From Arsenophonus apicola (GTDB lineage: Bacteria; Pseudomonadota; Gammaproteobacteria; Enterobacterales; Enterobacteriaceae), in the NCBI RefSeq assembly GCF_020268605.1, contig NZ_CP084222.1, forward strand, positions 2,604,001 to 2,668,000: a stretch of 64,000 nucleotides of DNA, given 5' to 3'. The notes under the pieces were generated by a model. That model did no database searches. It had not been told where the DNA came from and worked only from the letters and a program-made list of their open reading frames with translations. Both the position numbers and the translations under genes were made by a program. Each line of letters opens with the position of its first letter. Positions within the stretch are counted from its first letter, which is position 1. Shown here piece after piece: positions 1 to 6,365 of this stretch.

Positions 1-241
1 CTTGCATAAATCAATATATAGTACATCATACTGGCGACTATTTGTTTCTAGTTTTTCCCACCATAATATACTAACCCTGGTAAAAAGTTATTAGTCAGCT
101 TCGATAAAATTAGTTATTTAATCTTTATTAAATCTTTTTGCTATGTCTTATCTTAGTTTTTAATGCTTAAATTGACTACGCCAAAACCACTCTATGCATT
201 CTTTAACTAAAGCGTATTTTTTATTATTAAAATCGACTAAG

Positions 242-281
242 AAAAAACGCTGTCGCTATAATCAATTTCATATAGCGACAG
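242..281 (-). terminator. Rho-independent terminator of the effector-like gene
   Basis: An 11-bp perfect stem (CTGTCGCTATA, 10-base loop, complement) spans 250-281. On the minus strand it is followed by a run of six T (242-247). It lies about 40 bases beyond the stop codon of the gene at 324-740, so that gene has its own transcription end. No coding signal is seen in the rest of positions 1-323. Confidence 0.8.
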
Positions 282-323
282 GCTCAGTTCATATTACTTT
301 TAGCTAGTAACTGTTAGGGGAAT

Positions 324-740
324 TTATAGGTTAGTTATTTTTACATCTAAAACACGATATGAAAAAAAATTTTCATCATTTGAATATTGAAATTTTATTA
401 TAGTTTCCCAGTTATTATCTTTTAACTCAAAAACTTTGATTTTTTCGCCATAATTATCATGGTAACAGTATTCAATGAAACGGTTTTTATGTTCTTCAGA
501 TGCTAGATCTTTTAATGTCAAAAAATGTTTTTTTGCTTCTTTAGAATTTAATTCTGTTAGAGCGTTATTTAATTTTGCTATACAAGAATATGCTTTTTCT
601 TTGCCAGTAGAAAAAAAGAAATCTTTTATTTTTTCCCATAAGGTTAATTGAATAGGTGAATTACTTTTCTGTATTTTTTTAATATCTTCAATATTGATCT
701 TTTGTCTTATAAAAAAACTATTTCCAATAGATAAACTCAT
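324..740 (-). CDS. Leader-domain-only protein of the Salmonella translocated effector type
   Basis: This 138-residue protein has no signal peptide or membrane segment. Residues 35-42 read W-E-K-I-K-D-F-F, an exact match to WEK(I/M)xxFF, the motif shared by the N-terminal secretion and translocation domain of the SPI-2 effectors SspH1/2, SlrP, SifA, SseI and SseJ. From memory, the surrounding pattern also fits SspH2: M-x-x-x-I-G at residues 1-6, S-T after the FF, then A-x-x-C-I and an F-x-x-L-x-x-L-A stretch near 72-80, with the Trp at almost the same position (35 here, 34 there). Known effectors continue into LRR, E3 ligase or other catalytic domains; here the protein stops and a strong terminator follows. 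It may be a remnant of a larger effector or an intact short one. The prophage setting fits, since many such Salmonella effectors ride on lambdoid phages. Family call fairly firm; function unknown. Confidence 0.72.
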   Translation of the reverse strand: MSLSIGNSFFIRQKINIEDIKKIQKSNSPIQLTLWEKIKDFFFSTGKEKAYSCIAKLNNALTELNSKEAKKHFLTLKDLASEEHKNRFIEYCYHDNYGEKIKVFELKDNNWETIIKFQYSNDENFFSYRVLDVKITNL

Positions 741-905
741 GATTAAATACCTACTAATTCTCTGATGTTAAACTTGTATTCTTTATAATTTAAAACAAAT
801 TAATTTTAATTAAATAAACTGTTTTATTTATACAGTATTACCCTATCTATATTCTATGTGGTGTTCAACCAAAATTGGTTTTTATTGGCTTACCTGTTGC
901 ATCAA

Positions 906-1075
906 TCATGCCAGTGCCATCTTGTTTTCAATAAACCAATCAGAAAAATCTACTGCTTTTAGCCGACTGAAAACCGGTTCATCATTTTTTAGCCCAGGTT
1001 TACCTGGATTGCCTGCCAGCTTTTTTTGACTATCAGTTTTGGGCGACGACTCGATTTTCCCGGCGTGCCTGCCAT
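906..1075 (-). pseudogene. Relic of phage terminase small subunit (P27 type)
   Basis: On the minus strand, an ATG at 1075-1073 opens M-A-G-T-P-G-K-S-S-R-R-P-K. After a frame change the sequence continues L-A-G-N-P-G-K-P-G-L-K-N-D-E-P and runs to a TGA at 906-908. The pairing of an M-A-G-x-P-G-(R/K)-S start with a downstream L-A-G-N-P-G-K motif is typical of P27-family small terminase subunits, which bind phage DNA at packaging. Only about 55 codons remain of a family usually 120-160 residues long, and the frame is broken at least once, so it cannot be functional. It lies downstream of the Rz relic on the same strand, as expected for lambdoid late genes. Recognition rests on motifs alone. Confidence 0.6.
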
Positions 1076-1379
1076 AGTGATAGCTTTTCCATCCTTAATT
1101 TCGATTTACTTCAAAATAGCTACTGCGTTCGGTGGTTGTCTGTCTTAGCCTAGCCGCTTTTTATAGCATGGGGCGTGGGTGTAGCATGAGATCTATCCTC
1201 AGTTTTACTTTATCTGCTAATTGTATTAATAAATTAGCGATATTTTTTGCTACCTATTTATATAAAATTCTATTAATTAAGCTTTGGGGGAAATTTTTTA
1301 TTTACACAAACGTTACTTAAATGTTAAAAATAAAAGATGTTATAAGTAGTACTTTTCACTTACACATGAAAAATAAACT
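1076..1379. other. Gap inside prophage remnant, no secure gene
   Basis: No convincing reading frame. On the minus strand around 1150-1235 a broken K-T-E-D-R stretch resembles the end of phage HNH endonucleases, which often precede terS in lambdoid phages, but it is too short to call. A 62-codon plus-strand frame at 1132-1320 lacks a ribosome binding site and a recognisable composition. Confidence 0.4.
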
Positions 1380-1577
1380 ATGAATAAATTACTCAAAATA
1401 TTTATTATATTTTTTCTGAATGTTGGCTTTGTCAGTATTTGCCATGCTATGGCTTCATCTACCCCTATATATGTTTGTCAGAATATCGTTATCCAAAAGG
1501 AAGATGGTAAACGCCACTGCTATACATTTGACACTAAAGGCCAACTCTATGACATTATTTTGCAAGATGATAATTGA
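1380..1577 (+). CDS. Small secreted cysteine-containing protein, prophage cargo
   Basis: This 65-residue protein is not recognised as a known family. Residues 1-23 form a clear signal peptide: Lys at 3 and 6, a hydrophobic core rich in I/L/F, and a likely cut after C-H-A. The predicted mature peptide is about 42 residues, with two cysteines (in Y-V-C and R-H-C-Y) that could form one disulfide, and an acidic end. It is the leftmost of four short signal-peptide genes that sit on the plus strand between the Rz and terminase relics, opposite to the phage late genes. There is no strong Shine-Dalgarno sequence (AAAAATAAACT precedes the ATG). Its mature part shows no clear likeness to the other three. 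A secreted cargo peptide is the best description; the role is unknown. Confidence 0.55.
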   Translation: MNKLLKIFIIFFLNVGFVSICHAMASSTPIYVCQNIVIQKEDGKRHCYTFDTKGQLYDIILQDDN

Positions 1578-1880
1578 TTTATTTTTTACCAGATACCATA
1601 CCGCCCACTTCTTAGCGACCTCAAGGCAGTTAGCCATCAATTTACCTTGTTATATTGTGTTGATCTGATTTCCGGTAATACCTGATGATTTGACTCAAAG
1701 CTTTACTGCTATCGATGAAGAAATGTCCTCACCAACACCTATTGGATGGCTCTTGTGCCCTGCATGACGGCACTAATATATTGATTTAAAAATAAAAATT
1801 ATAATTTATTATTATGTTATTGAAATGTTAAATTTATTGTCTATTATTAATCATTCTTATATATCTTTGGAGAATAAATT
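1578..1880. other. AT-rich gap between two secreted-peptide genes
   Basis: No gene seen. Short frames with stops cover 1580-1780, possibly debris of an older phage gene. Positions 1800-1878 look like the AT-rich leaders of the later cassettes: both contain TTATTGAA(A/T)TGT about 30-60 bases before the start codon. A Shine-Dalgarno-like GGAGA precedes the gene at 1881. Confidence 0.5.
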
Positions 1881-2111
1881 ATGAAATCATTACTTAAAAC
1901 AGCTATTGTTATATCGTTTTTTGGGTTTAGCTCATTTTCTATTGCTGATACCAATAGACCCTGGCAATGTGATGTACATACTTTACAAGTAAGAAATGCT
2001 GAAGAAATGAAAGCTGATGCACAATGGTACAAAGAAAACTGTCTGCCACCATCAAACAAATCTACATCCCAAACTTCAAATGAAATAAATACATTCAATA
2101 CGTATGGATAA
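1881..2111 (+). CDS. Small secreted protein, cassette 1 (paralogue of the protein at 2988)
   Basis: This 76-residue protein has a signal peptide at 1-22 (M-K-S-L-L-K, hydrophobic core, cut after S-I-A). The mature peptide is about 54 residues. Its middle reads W-Q-C ... R-N-A-E-E ... A-Q-W-Y-K-E-N-C, matching residue for residue the pattern F-E-C ... R-T-A-E-E ... K-Q-W-L-K-E-N-C in the protein at 2988-3185. The two cysteines are 28 residues apart in this protein and 26 in the other, consistent with a conserved disulfide around an amphipathic helix. A good ribosome site (GGAGA) lies 9 bases before the ATG. A degraded Rz tail (2177-2270) follows. No known family is recognised. Presence of a preserved paralogue argues that this is a real gene. 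Confidence 0.65.
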   Translation: MKSLLKTAIVISFFGFSSFSIADTNRPWQCDVHTLQVRNAEEMKADAQWYKENCLPPSNKSTSQTSNEINTFNTYG

Positions 2112-2176
2112 ATTTACTTTTTCAAATTCGTTTATCGATCTATAAATTTCTTTTTACCCTTTTTCGAAACGCAAAA

Positions 2177-2362
2177 ACTGCGGCTCTAAGGTTTCAAGCT
2201 GACGTCTGAGACGGCGATTATTTCACTCAGCGTCAGCCGCCAATTAGGTGGTCTTACATCACCCACATTAATATCTATTAATATCGATTAAGTCCAATTA
2301 GTTTGAATACTTATATAAAAAATTAAAAAAAATCTATTTTTTGATATTTTGTTGCATTTACA
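2177..2362. repeat. Cassette repeat A: duplicated Rz tail plus AT-rich leader
   Basis: About 185 bases closely similar to 2730-2913. The first half (2177-2270) also matches the 3' end of the Rz gene at 3306-3396, including the block AGCTGACGTCTGAGACGG. The second half is the AT-rich leader of the following small gene and has no counterpart beyond copy C, where similarity stops abruptly. It is a non-coding duplicate with stops in the Rz frame. The remainder of the gap 2112-2446 holds no gene. Confidence 0.8.
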
Positions 2363-2446
2363 AAAATTTCATTTCATTTTTAATAATAATTTTTAATATT
2401 GTTACTGCTTTTATTGTTTACATTTTTTATATTTGAAGGATAAATA

Positions 2447-2641
2447 ATGAAACCATTATTCAAAACTCTTGCTATCACCTTTCTATTTGGATGCAGCTTT
2501 CAATCCATTGCCAATGGAACAGTTTAACCTAAATATATATTTATACCAAGCGAAGGCAATGTATTTTTAAACTGCAAATGGAATGGAGGTCAATATATAT
2601 CCTGTCCCAGTCTTGAGACTCCCTTAAAAGTGAATGATTAA
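2447..2641 (+). pseudogene. Small secreted protein, cassette 2, interrupted by an in-frame stop
   Basis: An ATG after the ribosome site GAAGGAT opens a signal peptide, M-K-P-L-F-K followed by a hydrophobic core and S-I-A, very close to those of the flanking cassettes. Four codons later (2525-2527) a TAA stop occurs. The same frame then stays open for 37 codons to a second TAA at 2639-2641, giving a 65-codon frame the same length as its neighbours. The post-stop part contains two cysteines (N-C-K-W and S-C-P-S). The likeliest reading is a recently inactivated copy; suppression of the stop is possible but nothing in the sequence supports it. The mature part is not obviously related to the proteins at 1881 and 2988, so only the signal peptide and leader are shared. 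Confidence 0.55.
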
Positions 2642-2729
2642 ACTTGAATAATTAATATTTATAGTTAACTCTATACTTATTATTAACTATTAAAATACAA
2701 CTCATATAAACAAGCTCTTAAGGCCAAAT

Positions 2730-2913
2730 ACTGCGCCTCTAAAGTTTAAAGCTGACGTCTGAGACGGAGATAATTTCGCTCAGCGTCAGGCGCCTATCGA
2801 GTAGTCTTACATCATCCACATTGATATTTATTGATACCGATTAAGTCTAATTAGTGTAAAAACTTATATAAAAAATTAAAAAAATTCCATTTGAGATATT
2901 TTGTTGTATTTAC
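2730..2913. repeat. Cassette repeat B: duplicated Rz tail plus AT-rich leader
   Basis: Second copy of the unit seen at 2177-2362. Positions 2730-2821 match the Rz 3' end at 3306-3396. The match to Rz ends at CATCATCCA, after which copies A and B share an AT-rich leader (for example TTATATAAAAAATTAAAAAA) while copy C continues into Rz. It fills the gap 2642-2987, which holds no gene. Confidence 0.8.
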
Positions 2914-2987
2914 ATAAATGTTATTGAATTGTCATCAATAAGTATAAATACTAGAAATGATTATTATTTACTTCCGGAGAAACAATT

Positions 2988-3185
2988 ATGAAATCATTAT
3001 GCAAAGTATTGACTATTACGTCGCTTTTAGGATTTAGCTCAATTTCTATCGCGCAATTTGAATGCACTTTAGTAAATGATTTGGTTGGGAGGACTGCTGA
3101 AGAGTATAATGCTGAAAAACAATGGCTAAAAGAAAACTGTGAATTGCAAAAAATTTGTCGTAACATATCCCACGCAGGAAGATAA
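2988..3185 (+). CDS. Small secreted protein, cassette 3 (paralogue of the protein at 1881)
   Basis: This 65-residue protein has a 22-residue signal peptide (M-K-S-L-C-K, core, cut after S-I-A) and a mature peptide of about 43 residues. Two cysteines bracket a charged helix-like stretch containing R-T-A-E-E and W-L-K-E-N-C, the signature shared with the protein at 1881-2111. A third cysteine (K-I-C-R) lies near the end. The ribosome site CCGGAGA lies 9 bases before the ATG. The full-length Rz tail follows on the opposite strand, the same arrangement as for the other two cassettes. Unknown function; secretion to the periplasm is well supported, and release on phage lysis is a guess. Confidence 0.65.
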   Translation: MKSLCKVLTITSLLGFSSISIAQFECTLVNDLVGRTAEEYNAEKQWLKENCELQKICRNISHAGR

Positions 3186-3294
3186 TTTGAGGTATGTGGT
3201 TCAGACCTTGTAAAAAAAACCTCTACCGATAAAAGACAATAGTATGCATTTTTCAGATTAATTTTTTGCTTATAAATCTCGCCCAGCCTTTCCC

Positions 3295-3726
3295 TTAACC
3301 AAAATACTGGGTTTCTAAAGTTTTGAGCTGACGTCTAAGACGGAAATAATTTCGCCAAGCGTCAGGCCGCCAATTGGGTGAGTCTTGCATCATCCAGGCT
3401 GGGGCGGTGGCGATAATATTGTCGGACTTTGCACATAACACTTTGACCGACAACTGCTTAGTACCATTGTCTAAATCGTCAGCAAGCTTGGTAATTTCAG
3501 CTTTCGCATGATTAAGTTCCTGTCTCCGTTTAGTATCCAATTGATGTAGTAATTTGATTTCTTTTAAATAGCTGTTTTTAAATTCGGTCTGCTTGTCTAA
3601 TTCATCCACCAGCTGGTTATATTGATATTTACGTTGGACATAATGGTTATATAAAATAGCCACTAACACTGAGACTAATAAACAATTAGCCATAGTCAGG
3701 TATTTAATTTTATATGCTGCCTGCAC
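3295..3726 (-). CDS. Phage Rz-like inner-membrane spanin, probably decayed
   Basis: This 143-residue frame begins at a GTG; a later ATG in L-T-M-A-N is an alternative start. A single membrane segment covers about residues 13-26, followed by a long charged helical region containing R-R-Q-E-L-N-H-A-K-A-E-I-T-K-L and ending in Y-F-R-L-R-R-Q-L. This layout and the closing motif are those of lambda Rz, which spans the periplasm with Rz1 to fuse the membranes in the last lysis step. The stretch P-A-W-M-M-Q (about residues 108-113) is more typical of Rz1, so compensating indels may have mixed the two frames. Its 3' end is the source of the repeats at 2177 and 2730. Upstream lies a possible endolysin tail. 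Probably not functional. Confidence 0.65.
   Translation of the reverse strand: MQAAYKIKYLTMANCLLVSVLVAILYNHYVQRKYQYNQLVDELDKQTEFKNSYLKEIKLLHQLDTKRRQELNHAKAEITKLADDLDNGTKQLSVKVLCAKSDNIIATAPAWMMQDSPNWRPDAWRNYFRLRRQLKTLETQYFG
3390..3509 (-). pseudogene. Embedded Rz1 outer-membrane spanin lipoprotein relic
   Basis: In the +1 frame inside Rz, an ATG at 3509 opens M-R-K-L-K-L-P-S-L-L-T-I, then a TAG. The same frame continues with M-V-L-S-S-C, a lipobox-like sequence, then K-C-Y-V-Q-S-P-T and a proline-rich S-P-P-P-Q-P before a TGA at 3390. A nested, lipoprotein-signal, proline-rich reading frame inside Rz is the hallmark of Rz1. The in-frame stop before the lipobox cysteine shows it is broken. Confidence 0.5.
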
Positions 3727-4129
3727 ACAATTGATTTAATATCTCGACGAGTCATTAAACCCTGCCACTTTTAACCATCAGCATATACTCAACGTTTCAT
3801 TTGACACAGACACTATTTAAACAACCGGGATTAAGTTTTTTCAGTCGTGTTGAACGAGAAAAATTACCTACATCAAAGTTATCAACAAATCAATAGATCG
3901 CCGCCTAAATTAGCTCTGTTGTTTCTATTTTGATAAGCTGATTAACTTGCTTTTTAACTCTATTAAGATCTTTTCAAGCAATGCTTCACACTTTTCTTTT
4001 AAGTAGCAAACTATATATTACCATTCTGGCACATAGCAATTTAACCTAAAATCTCATCCATTATGTTAAATTTTGCAAAATGCAAATTATTTTTCTGCCA
4101 ATTTTCTTCTATTTTTATACCTCTGCCAT
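3727..4129. other. Gap between Rz and integrase, with possible endolysin tail
   Basis: On the minus strand 3761-3720 reads G-L-M-T-R-R-D-I-K-S-I-V-C-R and runs into the Rz start. This resembles the G-L-x-x-R-R end of phage GH24 lysozymes, which sit just before Rz in lambdoid phages. Only about 14 codons are recognisable, so the call is weak. No gene is seen in 3790-4129. Confidence 0.35.
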
Positions 4130-4659
4130 AACACATCTGGCTTGAGCAATCGCATATTCTGTTCTCAAATGGTCACAAATTGACATGCAAAGAAAAGTTG
4201 CCTGGATAGAGCCTGAAGAGAGTAAAGCGGGAAAAGCGATAGGCGTCGCACTAAACGATACTGCTTGCTGTATTTTAAAGCGACAATTAGGTAATCATCA
4301 AAAAAGGGTATTTGTTCATACAGAAGCAGTTAAACGAGCTGATGGCGCGAAAAAAAACTATCAGAAAGATGTGTATTGATTCTAATACTGCCTGGAGAGC
4401 CGCACTAAACCGAGCCGGTATTGAAAATTTCCGCTTTCACGATCTGAGACACACTTGGGCTAGCTGGTTAATTCAGTCAGGTGTCCCGCTTTCCGTATTA
4501 CAAGAGATGGGAAGTTGGGAATCTATTGAAATGCTACGCAGGTACGCTCACCTAGCACCTAACCATCTCACTGAACATGCAAAACAAATCGACAATGCTT
4601 TCAATAAATTCAAAAATCGTGTCCCAAATTTGTCCCACTTAAAAAAGCTGAAAAGTTAG
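4130..4659 (+). pseudogene. Tyrosine integrase relic next to argU
   Basis: This is the C-terminal catalytic part of a phage tyrosine recombinase spread over at least two frames. From about 4133 a broken S-G-L-S-N-R stretch and then L-K-W-S-Q-I-D-M-Q-R-K-V-A-W lead into the frame at 4185. At a run of eight A (4350-4357) it shifts by one base into the frame that carries H-D-L-R-H-T-W-A-S-W (the H-x-x-R box), G-S-W-E-S-I-E-M and R-R-Y-A-H-L (the tyrosine nucleophile). The N-terminal arm-binding and core-binding domains are missing. Removing one A from the run restores the frame. It points at the 3' end of argU, 26 bases away, the classic position of an integrase beside its attachment site. In E. 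coli, argU is the site of DLP12. Inactive as it stands. Confidence 0.85.
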
Positions 4660-4684
4660 ATCTGATGTAACCCCTTGAAATAAC

Positions 4685-4761
4685 TGGCACGCCCTACAGG
4701 ATTCGAACCTGTGACCTACGGCTTAGAAGGCCGTTGCTCTATCCAGCTGAGCTAAGGGCGC
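4685..4761 (-). tRNA. argU: tRNA-Arg(TCT) with encoded CCA
   Basis: A 77-base cloverleaf: acceptor GCGCCCT/AGGGCGT, D-arm with AGCTCAGCTGGATAGAG, anticodon loop CTTCTAA (anticodon TCT, reading AGA/AGG), T-arm with GGTTCGAATCC, and a genomic CCA. Base 1 pairs with base 72 as G-T here, where E. coli has G-C. The position beside folD is that of E. coli argU, a known phage integration hot spot, and the integrase relic ends 26 bases from its 3' end. Confidence 0.96.
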
Positions 4762-4948
4762 ATATAAAGATGCTGATCCAATAATAAAATAATGTCGTTG
4801 GATTATACGGTTGCTGAGCACTGAGTCAACGTCTTTTCAGTGACAAATGATCTATCTGCTCATTTTCTGGCTACTAATAAAACTGACAGCATCGCTTTCT
4901 TCTGACAAAATAGCAATATCGCAATGTTTTTATGGATTAACTAAATAA

Positions 4949-5818
4949 ATGTCAGCAAAAATTATTGATGGAAAAATGATTTCCGAAACAATCAGACAGG
5001 AAGTTGCCGAAAAAGTTAAATTGAGACTTTCACTAGGCAAGCGAGCTCCCGGGCTTGCAGTCATTTTAGTCGGTAATGATCCGGCTTCACAGATCTACGT
5101 CAACAGTAAACGTCGTACCTGTGAAGCAGTTGGTTTTGTCTCGCGCTCATATGATTTAGCGGAAAAAACCACCGAGTCTGAACTATTACAATTAATTGAT
5201 CAACTTAATAACGATAAGGCAATTGATGGGATCCTGGTTCAATTACCGCTACCTAAGACTATTGACTATATCAAGATATTAGAGCATATCCATCCAGATA
5301 AAGATGTTGACGGTTTTCATCCTTATAACATAGGCCGCCTTTGTCAGCGTGCCCCAAGATTACGGCCTTGTACACCTCGCGGTATTATTACCTTACTTGA
5401 GCGCTATCAGATTACTTTACTTGGTTTAAATGCGGTTATTGTTGGTGCTTCAAATATTGTAGGCCGTCCTATGAGTCTGGAATTGCTTCTGGCCGGTTGT
5501 ACAACTACCGTTGCCCACCGTTTTACCACTAATTTACGTCATCATGTAGAGCAGGCTGATTTGCTAGTCGTGGCTATTGGTAAAGCAAATTTTATTCCAG
5601 GTGAATGGATAAAACCTGGCGCCATTGTTATGGATGTGGGTATTAATCGGCTTGAAAATGGCAAAGTCACTGGCGATGTTTGTTATCAAGAAGCACAACA
5701 ACGTGCTAGTTGGATCACCCCTGTGCCTGGTGGTGTTGGGCCAATGACAGTGGCTACACTAATGCAAAATACCTTACAAGCTTGTGAGGAATATCATGAT
5801 ATTCAGAATACTAACTAA
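4949..5818 (+). CDS. folD: Methylenetetrahydrofolate dehydrogenase/cyclohydrolase FolD
   Basis: This 289-residue bifunctional cytoplasmic enzyme oxidises 5,10-methylene-THF with NADP+ and then hydrolyses the methenyl form to 10-formyl-THF, which supplies purine and initiator-tRNA formylation. The family's Y-x-x-x-K motif has the catalytic lysine at 54 (Y50-V-N-S-K54). The substrate-binding Q-L-P-L-P lies near 98, the Rossmann part has G-R-P near 172, and P-V-P-G-G-V-G-P-M-T lies near 262. Length is that of the E. coli protein. The start at 4949 gives the usual M-x-A-K-I-I-D-G opening, although the ribosome site before it is weak. ybcJ follows after 11 bases, so the two are probably co-transcribed as in E. 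coli. Confidence 0.97.
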   Translation: MSAKIIDGKMISETIRQEVAEKVKLRLSLGKRAPGLAVILVGNDPASQIYVNSKRRTCEAVGFVSRSYDLAEKTTESELLQLIDQLNNDKAIDGILVQLPLPKTIDYIKILEHIHPDKDVDGFHPYNIGRLCQRAPRLRPCTPRGIITLLERYQITLLGLNAVIVGASNIVGRPMSLELLLAGCTTTVAHRFTTNLRHHVEQADLLVVAIGKANFIPGEWIKPGAIVMDVGINRLENGKVTGDVCYQEAQQRASWITPVPGGVGPMTVATLMQNTLQACEEYHDIQNTN

Positions 5819-5829
5819 TAGGCAATAAA

Positions 5830-6042
5830 ATGGAAATTTTTCATCTTGAGGGCCACCCCTATATTAAATTATGTGATTTATTAAAATTGCAAGGTTGGGT
5901 CGAAAGTGGAGCCGCAGCCAAAGCGCTTATCGCCCAAGGTGAGGTAAAAGTTGATGGTGAAGTTGAAACCCGCAAACGCTGTAAAATTAGCAAAAATAAT
6001 ATTGTCACTTTAGCTAATAACTGCGTCATAGTTAAAGAGTAA
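5830..6042 (+). CDS. ybcJ: S4-domain RNA-binding protein YbcJ
   Basis: This 70-residue protein is a single S4 RNA-binding domain: L-C-D-L-L-K-L-Q-G-W-V-E-S-G-A-A-A-K near residues 13-30, then G-E-V-K-V-D-G-E-V-E-T-R-K-R near 37-50, the latter being the basic loop that contacts RNA in this family. The E. coli homologue is a stand-alone S4 protein thought to bind structured RNA; its precise role is not established. It follows folD after 11 bases and ends before a strong terminator at 6071, closing the folD-ybcJ unit. A conserved member of this chromosomal neighbourhood. Confidence 0.92.
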   Translation: MEIFHLEGHPYIKLCDLLKLQGWVESGAAAKALIAQGEVKVDGEVETRKRCKISKNNIVTLANNCVIVKE

Positions 6043-6070
6043 TCATCAATTATAAAAAACATCTAACAAT

Positions 6071-6096
6071 GCCCCTAGTAACGGGGCTAAATTTTT
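6071..6096 (+). terminator. Terminator of folD-ybcJ
   Basis: A five-pair G+C stem (GCCCC 6071-6075, loop TAGTAAC, GGGGC 6083-6087) is followed by TAAATTTTT, 28 bases after the ybcJ stop. Confidence 0.85.
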
Positions 6097-6176
6097 GCTC
6101 AATTTTCACTCGTTTTTAAATGATAACTTGCTGCTTTATTAAGCTAATAAATGAATATTTTATAATTTTATTCTTA

Positions 6177-6365
6177 TTAGGTAACAATAGTAATATTCTC
6201 TTCTGTCTCTGGAGCAGAAATTATTCTGGCTAAACTTTCTAATGTTTTAAAGGTACAAGAACATCTTATGTTTTGACATTGATAATAAGATTCCTTCGTT
6301 TTGTTAGTTAAGTAACGGCTCGTTCTAGTATGAGCGTTATTTTTACGAACTGGGCAACGCATCAT
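6177..6365 (-). CDS. Ogr/Delta-type phage late-gene activator, zinc site damaged
   Basis: This 62-residue protein has the P2 Ogr pattern: C-P near the start, A-H-x-R-T-S-R-Y-L, K-E-x-Y-Y-Q-C-Q-N and C-S-x-T-F-x-T-x-E-S. Ogr/Delta proteins bind zinc through four cysteines and activate late promoters of P2-like phages by contacting RNA polymerase. Here the second ligand is missing: the family's C-P-x-C reads C-P-V-R. The ATG at 6365 is chosen because AGGAGG lies five bases before it; a GTG six bases further out is also in frame. No other P2-type gene is nearby, so this is a stray relic between ybcJ and the levansucrase. Zinc binding is doubtful, so it is probably inactive. Confidence 0.8.
   Translation of the reverse strand: MMRCPVRKNNAHTRTSRYLTNKTKESYYQCQNIRCSCTFKTLESLARIISAPETEENITIVT

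Noticed and set aside
250..281. Inverted repeat considered as an insertion-sequence end
   Set aside because: It is followed by six T in the direction of the upstream gene and has no transposase or target duplication, so a terminator is simpler.
1132..1320. Open frame of 62 codons on the plus strand inside the prophage remnant
   Set aside because: No ribosome site and no recognisable motif; the hydrophobic C-terminal stretch arises from AT-rich DNA.
2177..3396. Spaced repeats considered as a CRISPR-like array
   Set aside because: Copies are about 185 bases and diverged, spacers contain genes, and the repeat is identifiable as the Rz gene end.
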